64,000 nucleotides of DNA from Mactromeris polynyma (GCA_032209605.1 JASFXZ010000055.1:1364001-1428000), one strand, 5' to 3'; shown: positions 1 to 15,700, counted from the first letter of the stretch. Numbers and translations: made by a program. Notes: generated from the sequence alone by a model not told the origin.

Positions 1-619
1 GCCACCAAACGGGATGTCTCCAACAGATTATTCACTTCTTAGCAAGTCCTTATTAAAACTTAATTGCAAGCAGAAGCGTGTTAAGTAGATGATATGTGAT
101 GGATTTTCTACCGAACATTACATGATTTCTGTCAATTTATCGTTGAAAGATACATCATTTCCCGTAGCGTACCCCTCTGGCAAAATCAGAGTACCGCAAT
201 ATGTAGATTTTTATACGAATGTTTCAACTTATTTTTATATTTTATTTTGAAAAGTTGTTTTCTCAATATATAGCAAATGGTGTGTCTTTTCACTATATAC
301 AACGATGTGTAAAAAACATTTCGTTCGTCAAATTCCTGACGACAGTCCATTTTAAAGAAAAACTAAACAAATTACGCGAGAGCTATTTGTGCAGCGTAAT
401 AATTTATTTATTTGTTTTCTGTACATAACTGCATCTGCTCCGTTTATCTTTTTTAAAGATATTTCTAGTTAATTAATGAGTTTGATTACTTTAATACAAC
501 TGCCTTCTGAAATAACTCGCTGGCGGTTCTTTGGTGATTTTTTTATTTGTAAATCCGACATGCAATATATTTCAGACTGAATTTATTTTGCAATACCATT
601 TATTTCTATTAAAAATTAG
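1..619. other. Noncoding upstream stretch, probably intron of the first gene
   Basis: I see no exon, RNA gene or repeat here. The first recognisable exon begins at 620 in a frame that needs an upstream exon ending in phase 1, so this stretch is most likely intron, with the EGF-coding part of the gene lying outside the window. An open frame at 219-428 has no recognisable features and sits in AT-rich sequence; I regard it as chance. Confidence 0.5.
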
Positions 620-797
620 GAGTGTACACATTGGACTTCAAAACAACATTGAGTGCCAATGAATCGTCAACTGTCACTGTAGGAATAAAGTCCGTGTTGG
701 AACTCACTGTTTGTTGGAAACAAAATGGGTCCATAGAAGTGATTATGTTAAACACCAACAAGCTGCAAGTATTTTTTATTCATTTTAAAAATACTGA
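620..797 (+). CDS. Exon: juxtamembrane region, part 1
   Basis: The acceptor is TTAG at 616-619. Two bases complete an upstream codon, then the frame reads VYTLDFKTTL and onward. It aligns with the minus-strand exon 41273-41417 (VFSLQFTNPV). The only phase-2 donor in the open frame is GTAACA at 798, which makes the exon about ten residues longer than its paralogue. A phase-0 GTATTT at 769 would create an in-frame stop at the next junction, so I rejected it. Confidence 0.6.
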
Positions 798-3700
798 GTA
801 ACAATTGATGAATGATTGTCTGATTGTGAATAATGATAACCTGGCAGTCTTCTGGTATTAATTATGAAATAATACTGTTTACTTTCACCAATTGGAAAAG
901 CGCCGAAGAAAGAAAATGTTCATTTTAATGACACTACTGAATAATTTCATATTATAACTATTAAATATTTTCATCTTTTATTCTGTACACAAACAATGGT
1001 TTCACTTTTTACAAATCGACTTCCTACGCGACTAAAGTCTTTAAAGAGCATTTATACTGCTGTATGTATTGTACGTACTATGTTCAGTTTCCAAAGCAGT
1101 GTTTTAAAGAGTTCCATACCCTTGTAATTTTATAAATCGAAGAAAGAGTGTCTCCAAAAATACTGTTTGTTTCTTGGTTAAATACCATAACTAGTGTATC
1201 ATTGGTCTTGCAAACTAGTGTAACTATGTGACATTGCTATTCAAGGGCTTAGCACCTGTATCATAATGTAAAGTGTAATTATTATCTTACTACAGTGATT
1301 CCCACGTGACATTCTACGCAACATGTGGTGGAAAGAAAGTGTCACATGAATCAATAGCAAAGGCTTTCAAAGCTTTATCCCCGGAGAAGTTGAAGTCGTT
1401 GTTTCCAATTGAGATTGTTAGTACAGCAAGTGCTGAAAAACAGGTAAATTTGACATCTGTATCGAGTAAATAAACGCGAAGTCGTGAAACTATACTAGTC
1501 TAATATAGGGACAACAGGTAGCTACAGCATATATATACATGTCTATAGTGCTGTCTGAAAAATTGGAGCTGACACACATCTCAATTAATTGACAGTATTT
1601 CATTGCCTGTATCTTCAAACATAGAATATAATTATGAACGTACTATGACGAGTGACTCCGGGGCTCCTTAAGCAGGTTTCCTGTGACTTGGTCTGTCGGC
1701 GACTTGAATATATATATATTATTTACTTATGAATGAAAGTTTGACGAGAAAACTGATTTCATTACATATATGCATTGAGCATTTACCAAAACGCTGTGGT
1801 ATTGTCCGAAGCGTATACTTTAGCATAGCTATACTAATTAATCTGCTATAAGTATACATAGAAGGTTTCGTCCTGTTGGTCGTGCTTGACGTTGGATTTG
1901 TTTATTATCTGTGTTGCTCATAGTATCACTTTAACGTGCATACAGTCGAACGTCATTTAAAAGGTGTGGCCAATCACACGAGTGTATGCCGCATATAAAG
2001 CTCACCGTCATATGCTGAAATTATTCATTAAAAGACGCTTGGTGTGCTTTGTATGTTTATTACTGATCCTCTTTGGCTACTTTCTTCGCTGAGGTTCAGG
2101 CAATAGATTTTGGAATACTTTTGTCTTTCAATCTTCACATAGCACATGACCCTTTACTGGGGTTCGAACCATAAATCCATAAGTACAGATTTTTTATTAG
2201 AAATACTTTATATACACGTATTACCTATAATGAACTACATGTATATAACGGAGATGCAGAGTTGACGATGTATGTTCGTGTACGTGGAGATTAATACATT
2301 AAACAAACTTGATCCACTTAGTTTACAACGTTTGAGACATATTTGATGACTCAATTTGCAAGCTTTCTTGCTTTTTAAATCACTGAAATTACCATTAAAT
2401 CTATCTATAGAAGTCTTGGATACAGAGTCACGCATCAATAGTTATCGGGACTGTGATGGGTGCTGTCGTTGCTGTTGGACTGCTTGTTGGGTGCAAAGTG
2501 TACAGGCAAGTCTCGGATTTCTGTATGATATTTAAAACCGCATATTATTATTATTCAGCCTATATTTTGTTCACATTACTTTATGTCTTAACTAATGTAT
2601 TTTATATTTGTGTAAAACACTGTTTCTGACGAATACTAGGCCAAGTTAAAATTAGTTTAAATTTCAAGCTGATTTAATAACAATTCTGTTAAAAAAATAC
2701 TCCTCTTCAACAATTGTCAAATCGTTCTAACTCTGATTGGTCATAAATGCAGGATGTAATACAATGCTATACATTTACTGACTATTTATTATTCATATAA
2801 ATTATTTTAGTGTTTTAGACATCTCTCACTTCTGAATTAATTTTTTTCCTGAGTCAGTGATGTACTTAACTTAAAGATTGCATTAATATTTATTTGCTTG
2901 CCATGTCTTCAACAAATTATTAATGCAAACTTGCACTTAAGCACATGACTGCGAGTATGGTAGCCATTGTCGCCCTAAACTTGGCTTGCTAATTGATCTC
3001 AACAGTTGGTTACTTACACATTTTAAGTAAATGAGTATTACCGCTTCATACACATTCGGAAATCAATATGAGGAAGATCAGCGATACCCATTTCATTAAA
3101 TATGTGGCATTTGTGCCCTTATTTACACACCTCGACTCATGTGCTTAGGTTTGTGGCGTTTGTACCCTTATTTACACACCTCGACCCATGTCCTTAGGTT
3201 TGTGGCATTTGTACCCTTATTTACACACCTCGACTCATGTCCTTAGGTTTGTGGCATTTGTACCCTTATTTACACACCTCGACCCATGTCCTTAGGTTTG
3301 TGGCATTTGTACCCTTATTTACACACCTCGACCCATGTCCTTAGGTTTGTGGCATTTGTACCCTTATTTACACACCTCGACCCATGTCCTTAGGTTTGTG
3401 GCATTTGTACCCTTATTTACACACCTCGACCCATGTCCTTAGGTTTGTGGCATTTGTACCCTTATTTACACACCTCGACTCATGTGCTTAGGTTTGTGGC
3501 GTTTGTGCCCTTATTTACACACCTCGACCCATGTGCTTAGGTTTGTGGCATTTGTACCCTTATTTACACACCTCGACCCATGTCCTTAGGTTTGTGGCGT
3601 TTGTGCCCTTATTTACACACCTCGACTCATGTGCTTAGGTTTGTGGCATTTGTACCCTTATTTACACACCTCGACCCATGTCCTTAGGTTTGTGGCATTT

Positions 3701-6700
3701 GTGCCCTTATTTACACACCTCGACTCATGTGCTTAGGTTTGTGGCGTTTGTACCCTTATTTACACACCTCGACTCATGTCCTTAGGTTTGTGGCATTTGT
3801 ACCCTTATTTACACACCTCGACTCATGTCCTTAGGTTTGTGGCATTTGTACCCTTATTTACACACCATGACTCATGTCCTTAGGTTTGTGGCATTTGTGC
3901 CCTTATTTACACACCTCGACTCATGTCCTTAGGTTTGTGGCATTTGTGCCCTTATTTACACACCTCGACTCATGTCCTTAGGTTTGTGGCATTTGTGCCC
4001 TTATTTACACACCTCGACTCATGTGCTTAGGTTTGTGGCATTTGTGCCCTTATTTACACACCTCGACTCATGTGCTTAGGTTTGTGGCATTTGTACCCTT
4101 ATTTACACGCCTCGACCCATGTCCTTAGGTTTGTGGCATTTGTACCCTTATTTACACGCCTCGACCCATGTCCTTAGGTTTGTGGCATTTGTACCCTTAT
4201 TTACACACCATGACTCATGTCCTTAGGTTTGTGGCATTTGTACCCTTATTTACACACCTCGACCCATGTCCTTAGGTTTGTGGCATTTGTACCCTTATTT
4301 ACACGCCTCGACCCATGTCCTTAGGTTTGTGGCATTTGTACCCTCATTTACACACCATGACTCATGTCCTTAGGTTTGTGGCGTTTGTTCCCTTATTTAC
4401 ACACCATGACTCATGTCCTTAGGTTTGTGGCATTTGTGCCCTTATTTACACACCTCGACTCATGTGCTTAGGTTTGTGGCATTTGTACCCTTATTTACAC
4501 GCTCGACCCATGTCCTTAGGTTTGAGGCGTTTGTTCCCTTATAAACGCACCTCGACTCATGTCCTTAGGTTTGCGGCATTTGTACCCTTATTTACACGCC
4601 TTGACTCATGTCCTTAGGTTTGCGGCATTTGTACCCTTATTTACACGCCTTGACTCATGTCCTTAGGTTTGTGGCATTTGTACCCTTATTTACACACCTC
4701 GACTCATGTCCTTAGGTTTGTGGCATTTGTACCCTTATTTACACACCTCGACTCATGTCCTTAGGTTTGTGGCATTTGTACCCTTATTTACACGCCTCGA
4801 CCCATGGCCTTAGGTTCGTGGCATTTGTACCCTTATTTTACACACCTCGACTCATGTGCTTAGGTTTGTGGCATTTGTACCCTTATTTACACGCTCGACC
4901 CATGTCCTTAGGTTTGAGGCGTTTGTTCCCTTATAAACGCACCTCGACTCATGTCCTTAGGTTTGCGGCATTTGTACCCTTATTTACACGCCTTGACTCA
5001 TGTCCTTAGGTTTGCGGCATTTGTACCCTTATTTACACGCCTCGACTCATGTCCTTAGGTTTGTGGCATTTGTACCCTTATTTACACACCTCGACTCATG
5101 TCCTTAGGTTTGTGGCATTTGTACCCTTATTTACACACCTCGACTCATGTCCTTAGGTTTGTGGCATTTGTACCCTTATTTACACGCCTCGACCCATGGC
5201 CTTAGGTTCGTGGCATTTGTACCCTTATTTACACGCCTCGACCAATGTCCTTAGGTTTGTGGCATTTGTACCCTTATTGACACGCCTCGACCCATGTCCT
5301 TAGGTTTGAGGCATTTGTACCCTTATTTACACACCTCGACTCATGTCCTTAGGTTTGAGGCATTTGTACCCGTATTTACACGCCTCGACTCATGTCCTTA
5401 GGTTTGTGGCATTTGTACCCTTATTTACACACCTCGACTCATGTGCTTAGGTTTGTGGCATTTGTACCTTTGTTTACACGCCTCGACCCATGTCCTTAGG
5501 TTAGTGGCATTTGTACCCTTATTTACACGCCTCGACCCATGCCCTTACGTTTGTGGCATTTGTACCCTTATTTACACGCCTCGACCCATGTCCTTAGGTT
5601 TGAGGCGTTTGTTCCCTTATAAACACACCTCGACTCATGTCCTTAGGTTTGTGGCATTTGTACCCTTATTTACACACCTCGGCCCATGTCCTTAGGTTTG
5701 TGGCATTTGTACCCTTATTTACACGCCTCGACCCATGTCCTTAGGTTTGTGGCATTTGTACCCTTATTTACACGCCTCGACCCATGTCCTTAGGTTTGTG
5801 GCGTTTGTACCCTTATTTACACGCCTCGACCCATGTCCATAGGTTTGTGGCATTTGTACCCTTATTTACACGCCTCGACCCATGTCCTTATGTTCGTGGC
5901 ATTTGTACCCTTATTTACACGCCTCGACCCATGTCCTTAGGTTTGTGGCATTTGTACCCTTATTTACACGCCTCGACCCATGTCCTTAGGTTTGTGGCAT
6001 TTGTACCCTTATTTACACGCCTCGACCCATGTCCTTTGGTTTGTGGCATTTGTACCCCTATTTACACGCCTCGACCCATGTCCTTTGGTTTGTGGCATTT
6101 GTACCCCTATTTACACGCCTCGACCCATGTCCTTAGGTTTGTGGCATTTGTACCCTTATTTACACACCATGACTCATGTCCTTAGGTTTGTGGCATTTGT
6201 ACCCTTATTTACACACCTCGACCCATGTCCTTAGGTTTGTGGCATTTGTACCCTTATTTACACGCCTCGACCCATGTCCTTAGGTTTGTGGCATTTGTAC
6301 CCTTATTTCGAACCTCGACCCATGTCCTTAGGTTAGTGGCATTTGTACCCTTATTTACACGCGTCGACCCATGTCCTTAGGTTAGTGGCATTTGTACCCT
6401 TATTTACACACCATGACTCATGTCCTTAGGTTTGTGGCATTTGTACCCTTATTTACACACCTCGACCCATGTCCTTAGGTTTGTGGCATTTGTACCCTCA
6501 TTTACACACCATGACTCATGTCCTTAGGTTTGTGGCGTTTGTTCCCTTATTTACACACCATGACTCATGTCCTTAGGTTTGTGGCATTTGTGCCCTTATT
6601 TACACACCTCGACTCATGTGCTTAGGTTTGTGGCATTTGTACCCTTATTTACACGCTCGACCCATGTCCTTAGGTTTGAGGCGTTTGTTCCCTTATAAAC

Positions 6701-9700
6701 GCACCTCGACTCATGTCCTTAGGTTTGCGGCATTTGTACCCTTATTTACACGCCTTGACTCATGTCCTTAGGTTTGCGGCATTTGTACCCTTATTTACAC
6801 GCCTGGACTCATGTCCTTAGGTTTGTGGCATTTGTACCCTTATTTACACACCTCGACTCATGTCCTTAGGTTTGTGGCATTTGTACCCTTATTTACACAC
6901 CTCGACTCATGTCCTTAGGTTTGTGGCATTTGTACCCTTATTTACACGCCTCGACCCATGGCCTTAGGTTCGTGGCATTTGTACCCTTATTTACACGCCT
7001 CGACCAATGTCCTTAGGTTTGTGGCATTTGTACCCTTATTGACACGCCTCGACCCATGTCCTTAGGTTTGAGGCATTTGTACCCTTATTTACACACCTCG
7101 ACTCATGTCCTTAGGTTTGAGGCATTTGTACCCGTATTTACACGCCTCGACTCATGTCCTTAGGTTTGTGGCATTTGTACCCTTATTTACACACCTCGAC
7201 TCATGTGCTTAGGTTTGTGGCATTTGTACCTTTGTTTACACGCCTCGACCCATGTCCTTAGGTTAGTGGCATTTGTACCCTTATTTACACGCCTCGACCC
7301 ATGCCCTTACGTTTGTGGCATTTGTACCCTTATTTACACGCCTCGACCCATGTCCTTAGGTTTGAGGCGTTTGTTCCCTTATAAACACACCTCGACTCAT
7401 GTCCTTAGGTTTGTGGCATTTGTACCCTTATTTACACACCTCGGCCCATGTCCTTAGGTTTGTGGCATTTGTACCCTTATTTACACGCCTCGACCCATGT
7501 CCTTAGGTTTGTGGCATTTGTACCCTTATTTACACGCCTCGACCCATGTCCTTAGGTTTGTGGCATTTGTACCCTTATTTACACGCCTCGACCCATGTCC
7601 ATAGGTTTGTGGCATTTGTACCCTTATTTACACGCCTCGACCCATGTCCTTATGTTCGTGGCATTTGTACCCTTATTTACACGCCTCGACCCATGTCCTT
7701 AGGTTTGTGGCATTTGTACCCTTATTTACACGCCTCGACCCATGTCCTTAGTTTTGTGGCATTTGTACCCTTATTTACACGCCTCGACCCATGTCCTTTG
7801 GTTTGTGGCATTTGTACCCCTATTTACACGCCTCGACCCATGTCCTTTGGTTTGTGGCATTTGTACCCCTATTTACACGCCTCGACCCATGTCCTTAGGT
7901 TTGTGGCATTTGTACCCTTATTTACACACCATGACTCATGTCCTTAGGTTTGTGGCATTTGTACCCTTATTTACACACCTCGACCCATGTCCTTAGGTTT
8001 GTGGCATTTGTACCCTTATTTACACGCCTCGACCCATGTCCTTAGGTTTGTGGCATTTGTACCCTTATTTCGAACCTCGACCCATGTCCTTAGGTTAGTG
8101 GCATTTGTACCCTTATTTACACGCGTCGACCCATGTCCTTAGGTTTGTGGCATTTGTACCCTTATTTACACGCCTCGACCCATGTCCTTAGGTTAGTGGC
8201 ATTTGTACCCTTATTTACACGCCTCGACCCATGTCCTTAGGTTTGTGGCATTTGTACCCTTATTTACACGCCTCGACCCATGTCCTTAGGTTTGTGGCAT
8301 TTGTACCCTTATTTACACACCATGACTCATGTCCTTAGGTTTGTGGCATTTGTACCCTTATTTACACACCTCGACTCATGTGCTTAGGTTTGTGGCATTT
8401 GTACCTTTGTTTACACGCCTCGACCCATGTCCTTAGGTTAGTGGCATTTGTACCCTTATTTACACGCCTCGACCCATGTCCTTAGGTTTGAGGCGTTTGT
8501 TCCCTTATAAACACACCTCGACTCATGTCCTTAGGTTTGTGGCATTTGTACCCTTATTTACACACCTCGACCCATGTCCTTAGGTTTGTGGCATTTGTAC
8601 CCTTATTTACACACCTCGACTCATGTCCTTAGGTTTGTGGCATTTGTACCCTTATTTACACACCTCGACCCATGTCCTTAGGTTTGTGGCATTTGTACCC
8701 TTATTGACACGCCTCGACCCATGTCCTTAGGTTTGTGGCATTTGTACCCTTATTTACACGCCTCGACCCATGTCCTTAGGTTTGTGGCATTTGTACCCTT
8801 ATTTACATGCCTCGACCCATGTCCTTAGGTTTGTGGCATTTGTACCCTTATTTACACGCCTCGACCCATGTCCTTATGTTCGTGGCATTTGTACCCATAT
8901 TTACACGCCTCGACCCATGTCATTAGGTTTGTGGCATTTGTACCCTTATTTACACGCCTCGACCCATGTCCTTAGGTTTGTGGCATTTGTACCCTAATTT
9001 ACACGCCTCGACCCATGTCCTTTGGTTTGTGGCATTTGTACCCCTATTTACACGCCTCGACCCATGTCCTTAGGTTTGTGGCATTTGTACCCTTATTTAC
9101 ACACCATGACTCATGTCCTTAGGTTTGTGGCATTTGTACCCTTATTTACACACCTCGACCCATGTCCTTAGGTTTGTGGCATTTGTACCCTTATTTACAC
9201 GCCTCGACCCATGTCCTTAGGTTTGTGGCATTTGTACCCTTATTTACACACGTCGACCCATGTCCTTAGGTTTGTGGCATTTGTACCCTTATTTACACGC
9301 CTCGATCCATGTCCTTAGGTTTGTGGCATTTGTACCCTTATTTACACGCCTCGACCCATGTCCTTAGGTTTGTGGCATTTGTACCCTTATTTACACACCA
9401 TGACTCATGTCCTTAGGTTTGTGGCATTTGTACCCTTATTTACACGCCTCGACCCATATCCTTAGGTTTGTGGCATTTGTACCCTTATTTACACACCATG
9501 ACTCATGTCCTTAGGTTTGTGGCATTTGTACCCTTATTTACACGCCTCGACCCATGTCCTTAGGTTTGTGGCATTTGTACCCTTATTTACACACCATGAC
9601 TCATGTCCTTAGGTTTGTGGCATTTGTACCCTTATTTACACGCCTCGACCCATGTCCTTAGGTTCGTGGCATTTGTACCCTTATTTACACACCATGACTC

Positions 9701-12700
9701 ATGTCCTTAGGTTTGTGGCATTTGTACCCTTATTTACACACCTCGACTCATGTCCTTAGGTTTGTTTCATTTGTACCCTTATTTACACACCATGACCCAT
9801 GTCCTTAGGTTTGTGGCATTTGTACCCTTATTTACACACTACGACTCATGTCCTTAGGTTTGTGGCATTTGTACCCTTATTTACACACCTCGACCCATGT
9901 CCTTAGGTTTGTGGCATTTGTACCCTTATTTACACGCCTCGACCCATGTCCTTAGGTTTGTGGCATTTGTACCCTTATTTACACGCCTCGACCCATGTCC
10001 TTAGGTTTGTGGCATTTGTACCCTTATTTACACGCCTCGACCCATGTCCTTAGGTTTGTGGCATTTGTACCCTTATTTACACGCCTCGACCCATGTCCTT
10101 ATGTTCGTGGCATTTGTACCCTTATTTACACGCCTCGACCAATGTCATTAGGTTTGTGGCATTTGTACCCTTATTTACACGCCTCGACCCATGTCCTTAG
10201 GTTTGTGGCATTTGTACCACTATTTACACGCCTCGACCCATGTCCTTAGGTTTGTGGCATTTGTACCCTTATTTACACACCATGACTCATGTCCTTAGGT
10301 TTGTGGCATTTGTACCCTTATTTACACACCTCGACCCATGTCCTTAGGTTTGTGGCATTTGTACCCTTATTTACACGCCTCGACCCATGTCCTTAGGTTT
10401 GTGGCATTTGTACCCTTATTTACACACCTCGACCCATGTCCTTATGTTAGTGGCATTTGTACCCTTATTTACACGCGTCGACCCATGTCCTTAGGTTTGT
10501 GGCATTTGTACCCTTATTTACACGCCTCGACCCATGTCCTTAGGTTTGTGGCATTTGTACCCTTATTTACACGCCTCGACCCATGTCCTTATGTTCGTGG
10601 CATTTGTACCCTTATTTACACGCCTCGACCCATGTCATTAGGTTTGTGGCATTTGTACCCTTATTTACACGCCTCGACCCATGTCCTTAGGTTTGTGGCA
10701 TTTGTACCCTAATTTACACGCCTCGACCCATGTCCTTTGGTTTGTGGCATTTGTACCCCTATTTACACGCCTCGACCCATGTCCTTAGGTTTGTGGCATT
10801 TGTACCCTTATTTACACACCATGACTCATGTCCTTAGGTTTGTGGCATTTGTACCCTTATTTACACACCTCGACCCATGTCCTTAGGTTTGTGGCATTTG
10901 TACCCTTATTTACACGCCTCGACCCATGTCCTTAGGTTTGTGGCATTTGTACCCTTATTTACACACCTCGACCCATGTCCTTATGTTAGTGGCATTTGTA
11001 CCCTTATTTACACGCGTCGACCCATGTCCTTAGGTTTGTGGCATTTGTACCCTTATTTACACGCCTCGACCCATGTCCTTAGGTTTGTGGCATTTGTACC
11101 CTTATTTACACACCTCGACTCATGTCCTTAGGTTTGTGGCATTTGTACCCTTATTTACACACCTCGACTCATGTGCTTAGGTTTGTGGCATTTGTACCTT
11201 TGTTAACACGCCTCGACCCATGTCCTTACGTTAGTGGCATTTGTACCCTTATTTACACGCCTCGACCCATGTCCTTACGTTTGTGGCATTTGTACCCTTA
11301 TTTACACGCCTCGACCCATGTCCTTAGGTTTGAGGCGTTTGTTCCCTTATAAACACACCTCGACTCATGTCCTTAGGTTTGTGGCATTTGTACCCTTATT
11401 TACACACCTCGACCCATGTCCTTAGGTTTGTGGCATTTGTACCCTTATTTACACGCCTCGACCCATGTCCTTAGGTTTGTGGCATTTGTACCCTTATTTA
11501 CACACCATGACTCATGTCCTTAGGTGTGTGGCATTTGTACCCTTATTTACACGCCTCGACCCATGTCCTTAGGTTCGTGGCATTTGTACCTTTGTTTACA
11601 CGCCTCGACCCATGTCCTTAGGTTAGTGGCATTTGTACCCTTATTTACACGCCTCGACCCATGTCCTTACGTTTGTGGCATTTGTACCCTTATTTACACG
11701 CCTCGACCCATGTCCTTAGGTTTGAGGCGTTTGTTCCCTTATAAACACACCTCGACCCATGTCCTTAGGTTTGTGGCATTTGTACCCTAATTTACACGCC
11801 TCGACCCATGTCCTTTGGTTTGTGGCATTTGTACCCCTATTTACACGCCTCGACCCATGTCCTTAGGTTTGTGGCATTTGTACCCTTATTTACACACCAT
11901 GACTCATGTCCTTAGGTTTGTGGCATTTGTACCCTTATTTACACACCTCGACCCATGTCCTTAGGTTTGTGGCATTTGTACCCTTATTTACACGCCTCGA
12001 CCCATGTCCTTAGGTTTGTGGCATTTGTACCCTTATTTACACGCGTCGACCCATGTCCTTAGGTTTGTGGCATTTGTACCCTTATTTACACGCGTCGACC
12101 CATGTCCTTAGGTTTGTGGCATTTGTACCCTTATTTACACGCGTCGACCCATGTCCTTAGGTTTGTGGCATTTGTACCCTTATTTACACACCATGACTCA
12201 TGTCCTTAGGTTTGTGGCATTTGTACCCTTATTTACACGCCTCGACCCATATCCTTAGGTTTGTGGCATTTGTACCCTTATTTACACACCATGACTCATG
12301 TCCTTAGGTTTGTGGCATTTGTACCCTTATTTACACGCCTCGACCCATGTCCTTAGGTTTGTGGCATTTGTACCCTTATTTACACACCATGACTCATGTC
12401 CTTAGGTTTGTGGCATTTGTACCCTTATTTACACGCCTCGACCCATGTCCTTAGGTTCGTGGCATTTGTACCCTTATTTACACACCATGACTCATGTCCT
12501 TAGGTTTGTGGCATTTGTACCCTTATTTACACACCTCGACTCATGTCCTTAGGTTTGTGGCATTTGTACCCTTATTTACACACCATGACTCATGTCCTTA
12601 GGTTTGTGGCATTTGTACCCTTATTTACACACCTCGACCCATGTCCTTAGGTTTGTGGCATTTGTACCCTTATTTACACGCCTCGACCCATGTCCTTAGG

Positions 12701-15700
12701 TTTGTGGCATTTGTACCCTTATTTACACGCCTCGACCCATGTCCTTAGGTTTGTGGCATTTGTACCCTTATTTACACGCCTCGACCCATGTCCTTACGTT
12801 TGTGGCATTTGTACCCTTATTTACACGCCTCGACCCATGTCCTTATGTTCGTGGCATTTGTACCCTTATTTACACGCCTCGACCCATGTCATTAGGTTTG
12901 TGGCATTTGTACCCTTATTTACACGCCTCGACCCATGTCCTTATGTTCGTGGCATTTGTACCCTTATTTACACGCCTCGACCCATGTCATTAGGTTTGTG
13001 GCATTTGTACCCTTATTTACACGCCTCGACCCATGTCCTTAGGTTTGTGGCATTTGTACCCTAATTAACACGCCTCGACCCATGTCCTTTGGTTTGTGGC
13101 ATTTGTACCCCTATTTACACGCCTCGACCCATGTCCTTAGGTTTGTGGCATTTGTACCCTTATTTACACACCATGACTCATGTCCTTAGGTTTGTGGCAT
13201 TTGTACCCTTATTTACACACCTCGACCCATGTCCTTAGGTTTGTGGCATTTGTACCCTTATTTACACGCCTCGACCCATATCCTTAGGTTTGTGGCATTT
13301 GTACCCTTATTTACACACCTCGATCCATGTCCTTAGGTTTGTGGAATTTTAACCCTTATTTACACACCTCGACTCATGTCCTTGGGTTTGTGGCATTTGT
13401 ACCCTTATTAACACGCCTCGACTCATGTCCTTAGGTTTGTGGCATTTGTACCCTTATTTACACGCCTCGACCCATGTCCTTAGGTTTGTGGCATTTGTAC
13501 CCTTATTTACACGCCTCGACCCATGTCCTTAGGTTTGTGGCATTTGTACCCTTATTTACACACCATGACTCATGTCCTTAGGTTTGTGGCATTTGTACCC
13601 TTATTTACACACCTCGACCCATGTCCTTAGGTTTGTGGCATTTGTACCCTTATTTACACGCCTCGACCCATGTCCTTAGGTTTGTGGCATTTGTACCCTT
13701 ATTTACACACCTCGACCCATGTCCTTATGTTAGTGGCATTTGTACCCTTATTTACACGCGTCGACCCATGTCCTTAGGTTTGTGGCATTTGTACCCTTAT
13801 TTACACGCCTCGACCCATGTCCTTAGGTTTGTGGCATTTGTACCCTTATTTACACACCTCGACCCATGTCCTTATGTTAGTGGCATTTGTACCCTTATTT
13901 ACACGCGTCGACCCATGTCCTTAGGTTTGTGGCATTTGTACCCTTATTTACACGCCTCGACCCATGTCCTTAGGTTTGTGGCATTTGTACCCTTATTTAC
14001 ACACCTCGACTCATGTCCTTAGGTTTGTGGCATTTGTACCCTTATTTACACACCTCGACTCATGTGCTTAGGTTTGTGGCATTTGTACCTTTGTTTACAC
14101 GCCTCGACCCATGTCCTTACGTTAGTGGCATTTGTACCCTTATTTACACGCCTCGACCCATGTCCTTACGTTTGTGGCATTTGTACCCTTATTTACACGC
14201 CTCGACCCATGTCCTTAGGTTTGAGGCGTTTGTTCCCTTATAAACACACCTCGACTCATGTCCTTAGGTTTGTGGCATTTGTACCCTTATTTACACACCT
14301 CGACCCATGTCCTTAGGTTTGTGGCATTTGTACCCTTATTTACACGCCTCGACCCATTTCCTTAGGTTTGTGGCATTTGTACCCTTATTTACACGCCTCG
14401 ACCCATGTCCTTAGGTTGGTGGCATTTGTACCCTTATTTACACGCCTCGACCCATGTCCTTAGGTTCGTGGCATTTGTACCCTTATTTACACGCCTCGAC
14501 CCATGTCCTTAGGTTTGTGGCATTTGTACCCTAATTTACACGCCTCGACCCATGTCCTTTGGTTTGTGGCATGTGTACCCCTATTTACACGCCTCGACCC
14601 ATGTCCGTAGGTTTGTGGCATTTGTACCCTTATTTACACACCATGACTCATGTCCTTAGGTTTGTGGCATTTGTACCCTTATTTACACACCTCGACCCAT
14701 GTCCTTAGGTTTGTGGCATTTGTACCCTTATTTACACGCCTCGACCCATGTCCTTAGGTTTGTGGCATTTGTACCCTTATTTACACACCTCGACCCATGT
14801 CCTTAGGTTAGTGGCATTTGTACCCTTATTTACACGCGTCGACCCATGTCCTTAGGTTTGTGGCATTTGTACCCTTATTTACACGCCTCGACCCATGTCC
14901 TTAGGTTTGTGGCATTTGTACCCTTATTTACACACCATGACTCATGTCCTTAGGTTTGTGGCATTTGTACCCTTATTTACACACCTCGACTCATGTGCTT
15001 AGGTTTGTGGCATTTGTACCTTTGTTTACACGCCTCGACCCATGTCCTTAGGTTAGTGGCATTTGTACCCTTATTTACACGCCTCGACCCATGTCCTTAC
15101 GTTTGTGGCATTTGTACCCTTATTTACACGCCTCGACCCATGTCCTTAGGTTTGAGGCGTTTGTTCCCTTATAAACACACCTCGACCCATGTCCTTAGGT
15201 TTGTGGCATTTGTACCCTAATTTACACGCCTCGACCCATGTCCTTTGGTTTGTGGCATTTGTACCCCTATTTACACGCCTCGACCCATGTCCTTAGGTTT
15301 GTGGCATTTGTACCCTTATTTACACACCATGACTCATGTCCTTAGGTTTGTGGCATTTGTACCCTTATTTACACACCTCGACCCATGTCCTTAGGTTTGT
15401 GGCATTTGTACCCTTATTTACACGCCTCGACCCATGTCCTTAGGTTTGTGGCATTTGTACCCTTATTTACACACCTCGACCCATGTCCTTAGGTTTGTGG
15501 CATTTGTACCCTTATTTACACGCCTCGATCCATGTCCTTAGGTTTGTGGCATTTGTACCCTTATTTACACACCTCGACCCATGTCCTTAGGTTTGTGGCA
15601 TTTGTACCCTTATTTACACACCATGACTCATGTCCTTAGGTTTGTGGCATTTGTACCCTTATTTACACGCCTCGACCCATATCCTTAGGTTTGTGGCATT

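Noticed and set aside
2140..2190. tRNA gene or SINE around the B-box-like GGTTCGAACC near 2161
   Set aside because: No A box at proper spacing and no cloverleaf arms; a chance or very decayed remnant.
10338..14022. Repeat-protein genes (MSLGLWHLYPYLHASTH type frames)
   Set aside because: The frames arise in all three phases from a 49-bp unit, have no splice or start context, and end wherever a unit variant creates a stop.
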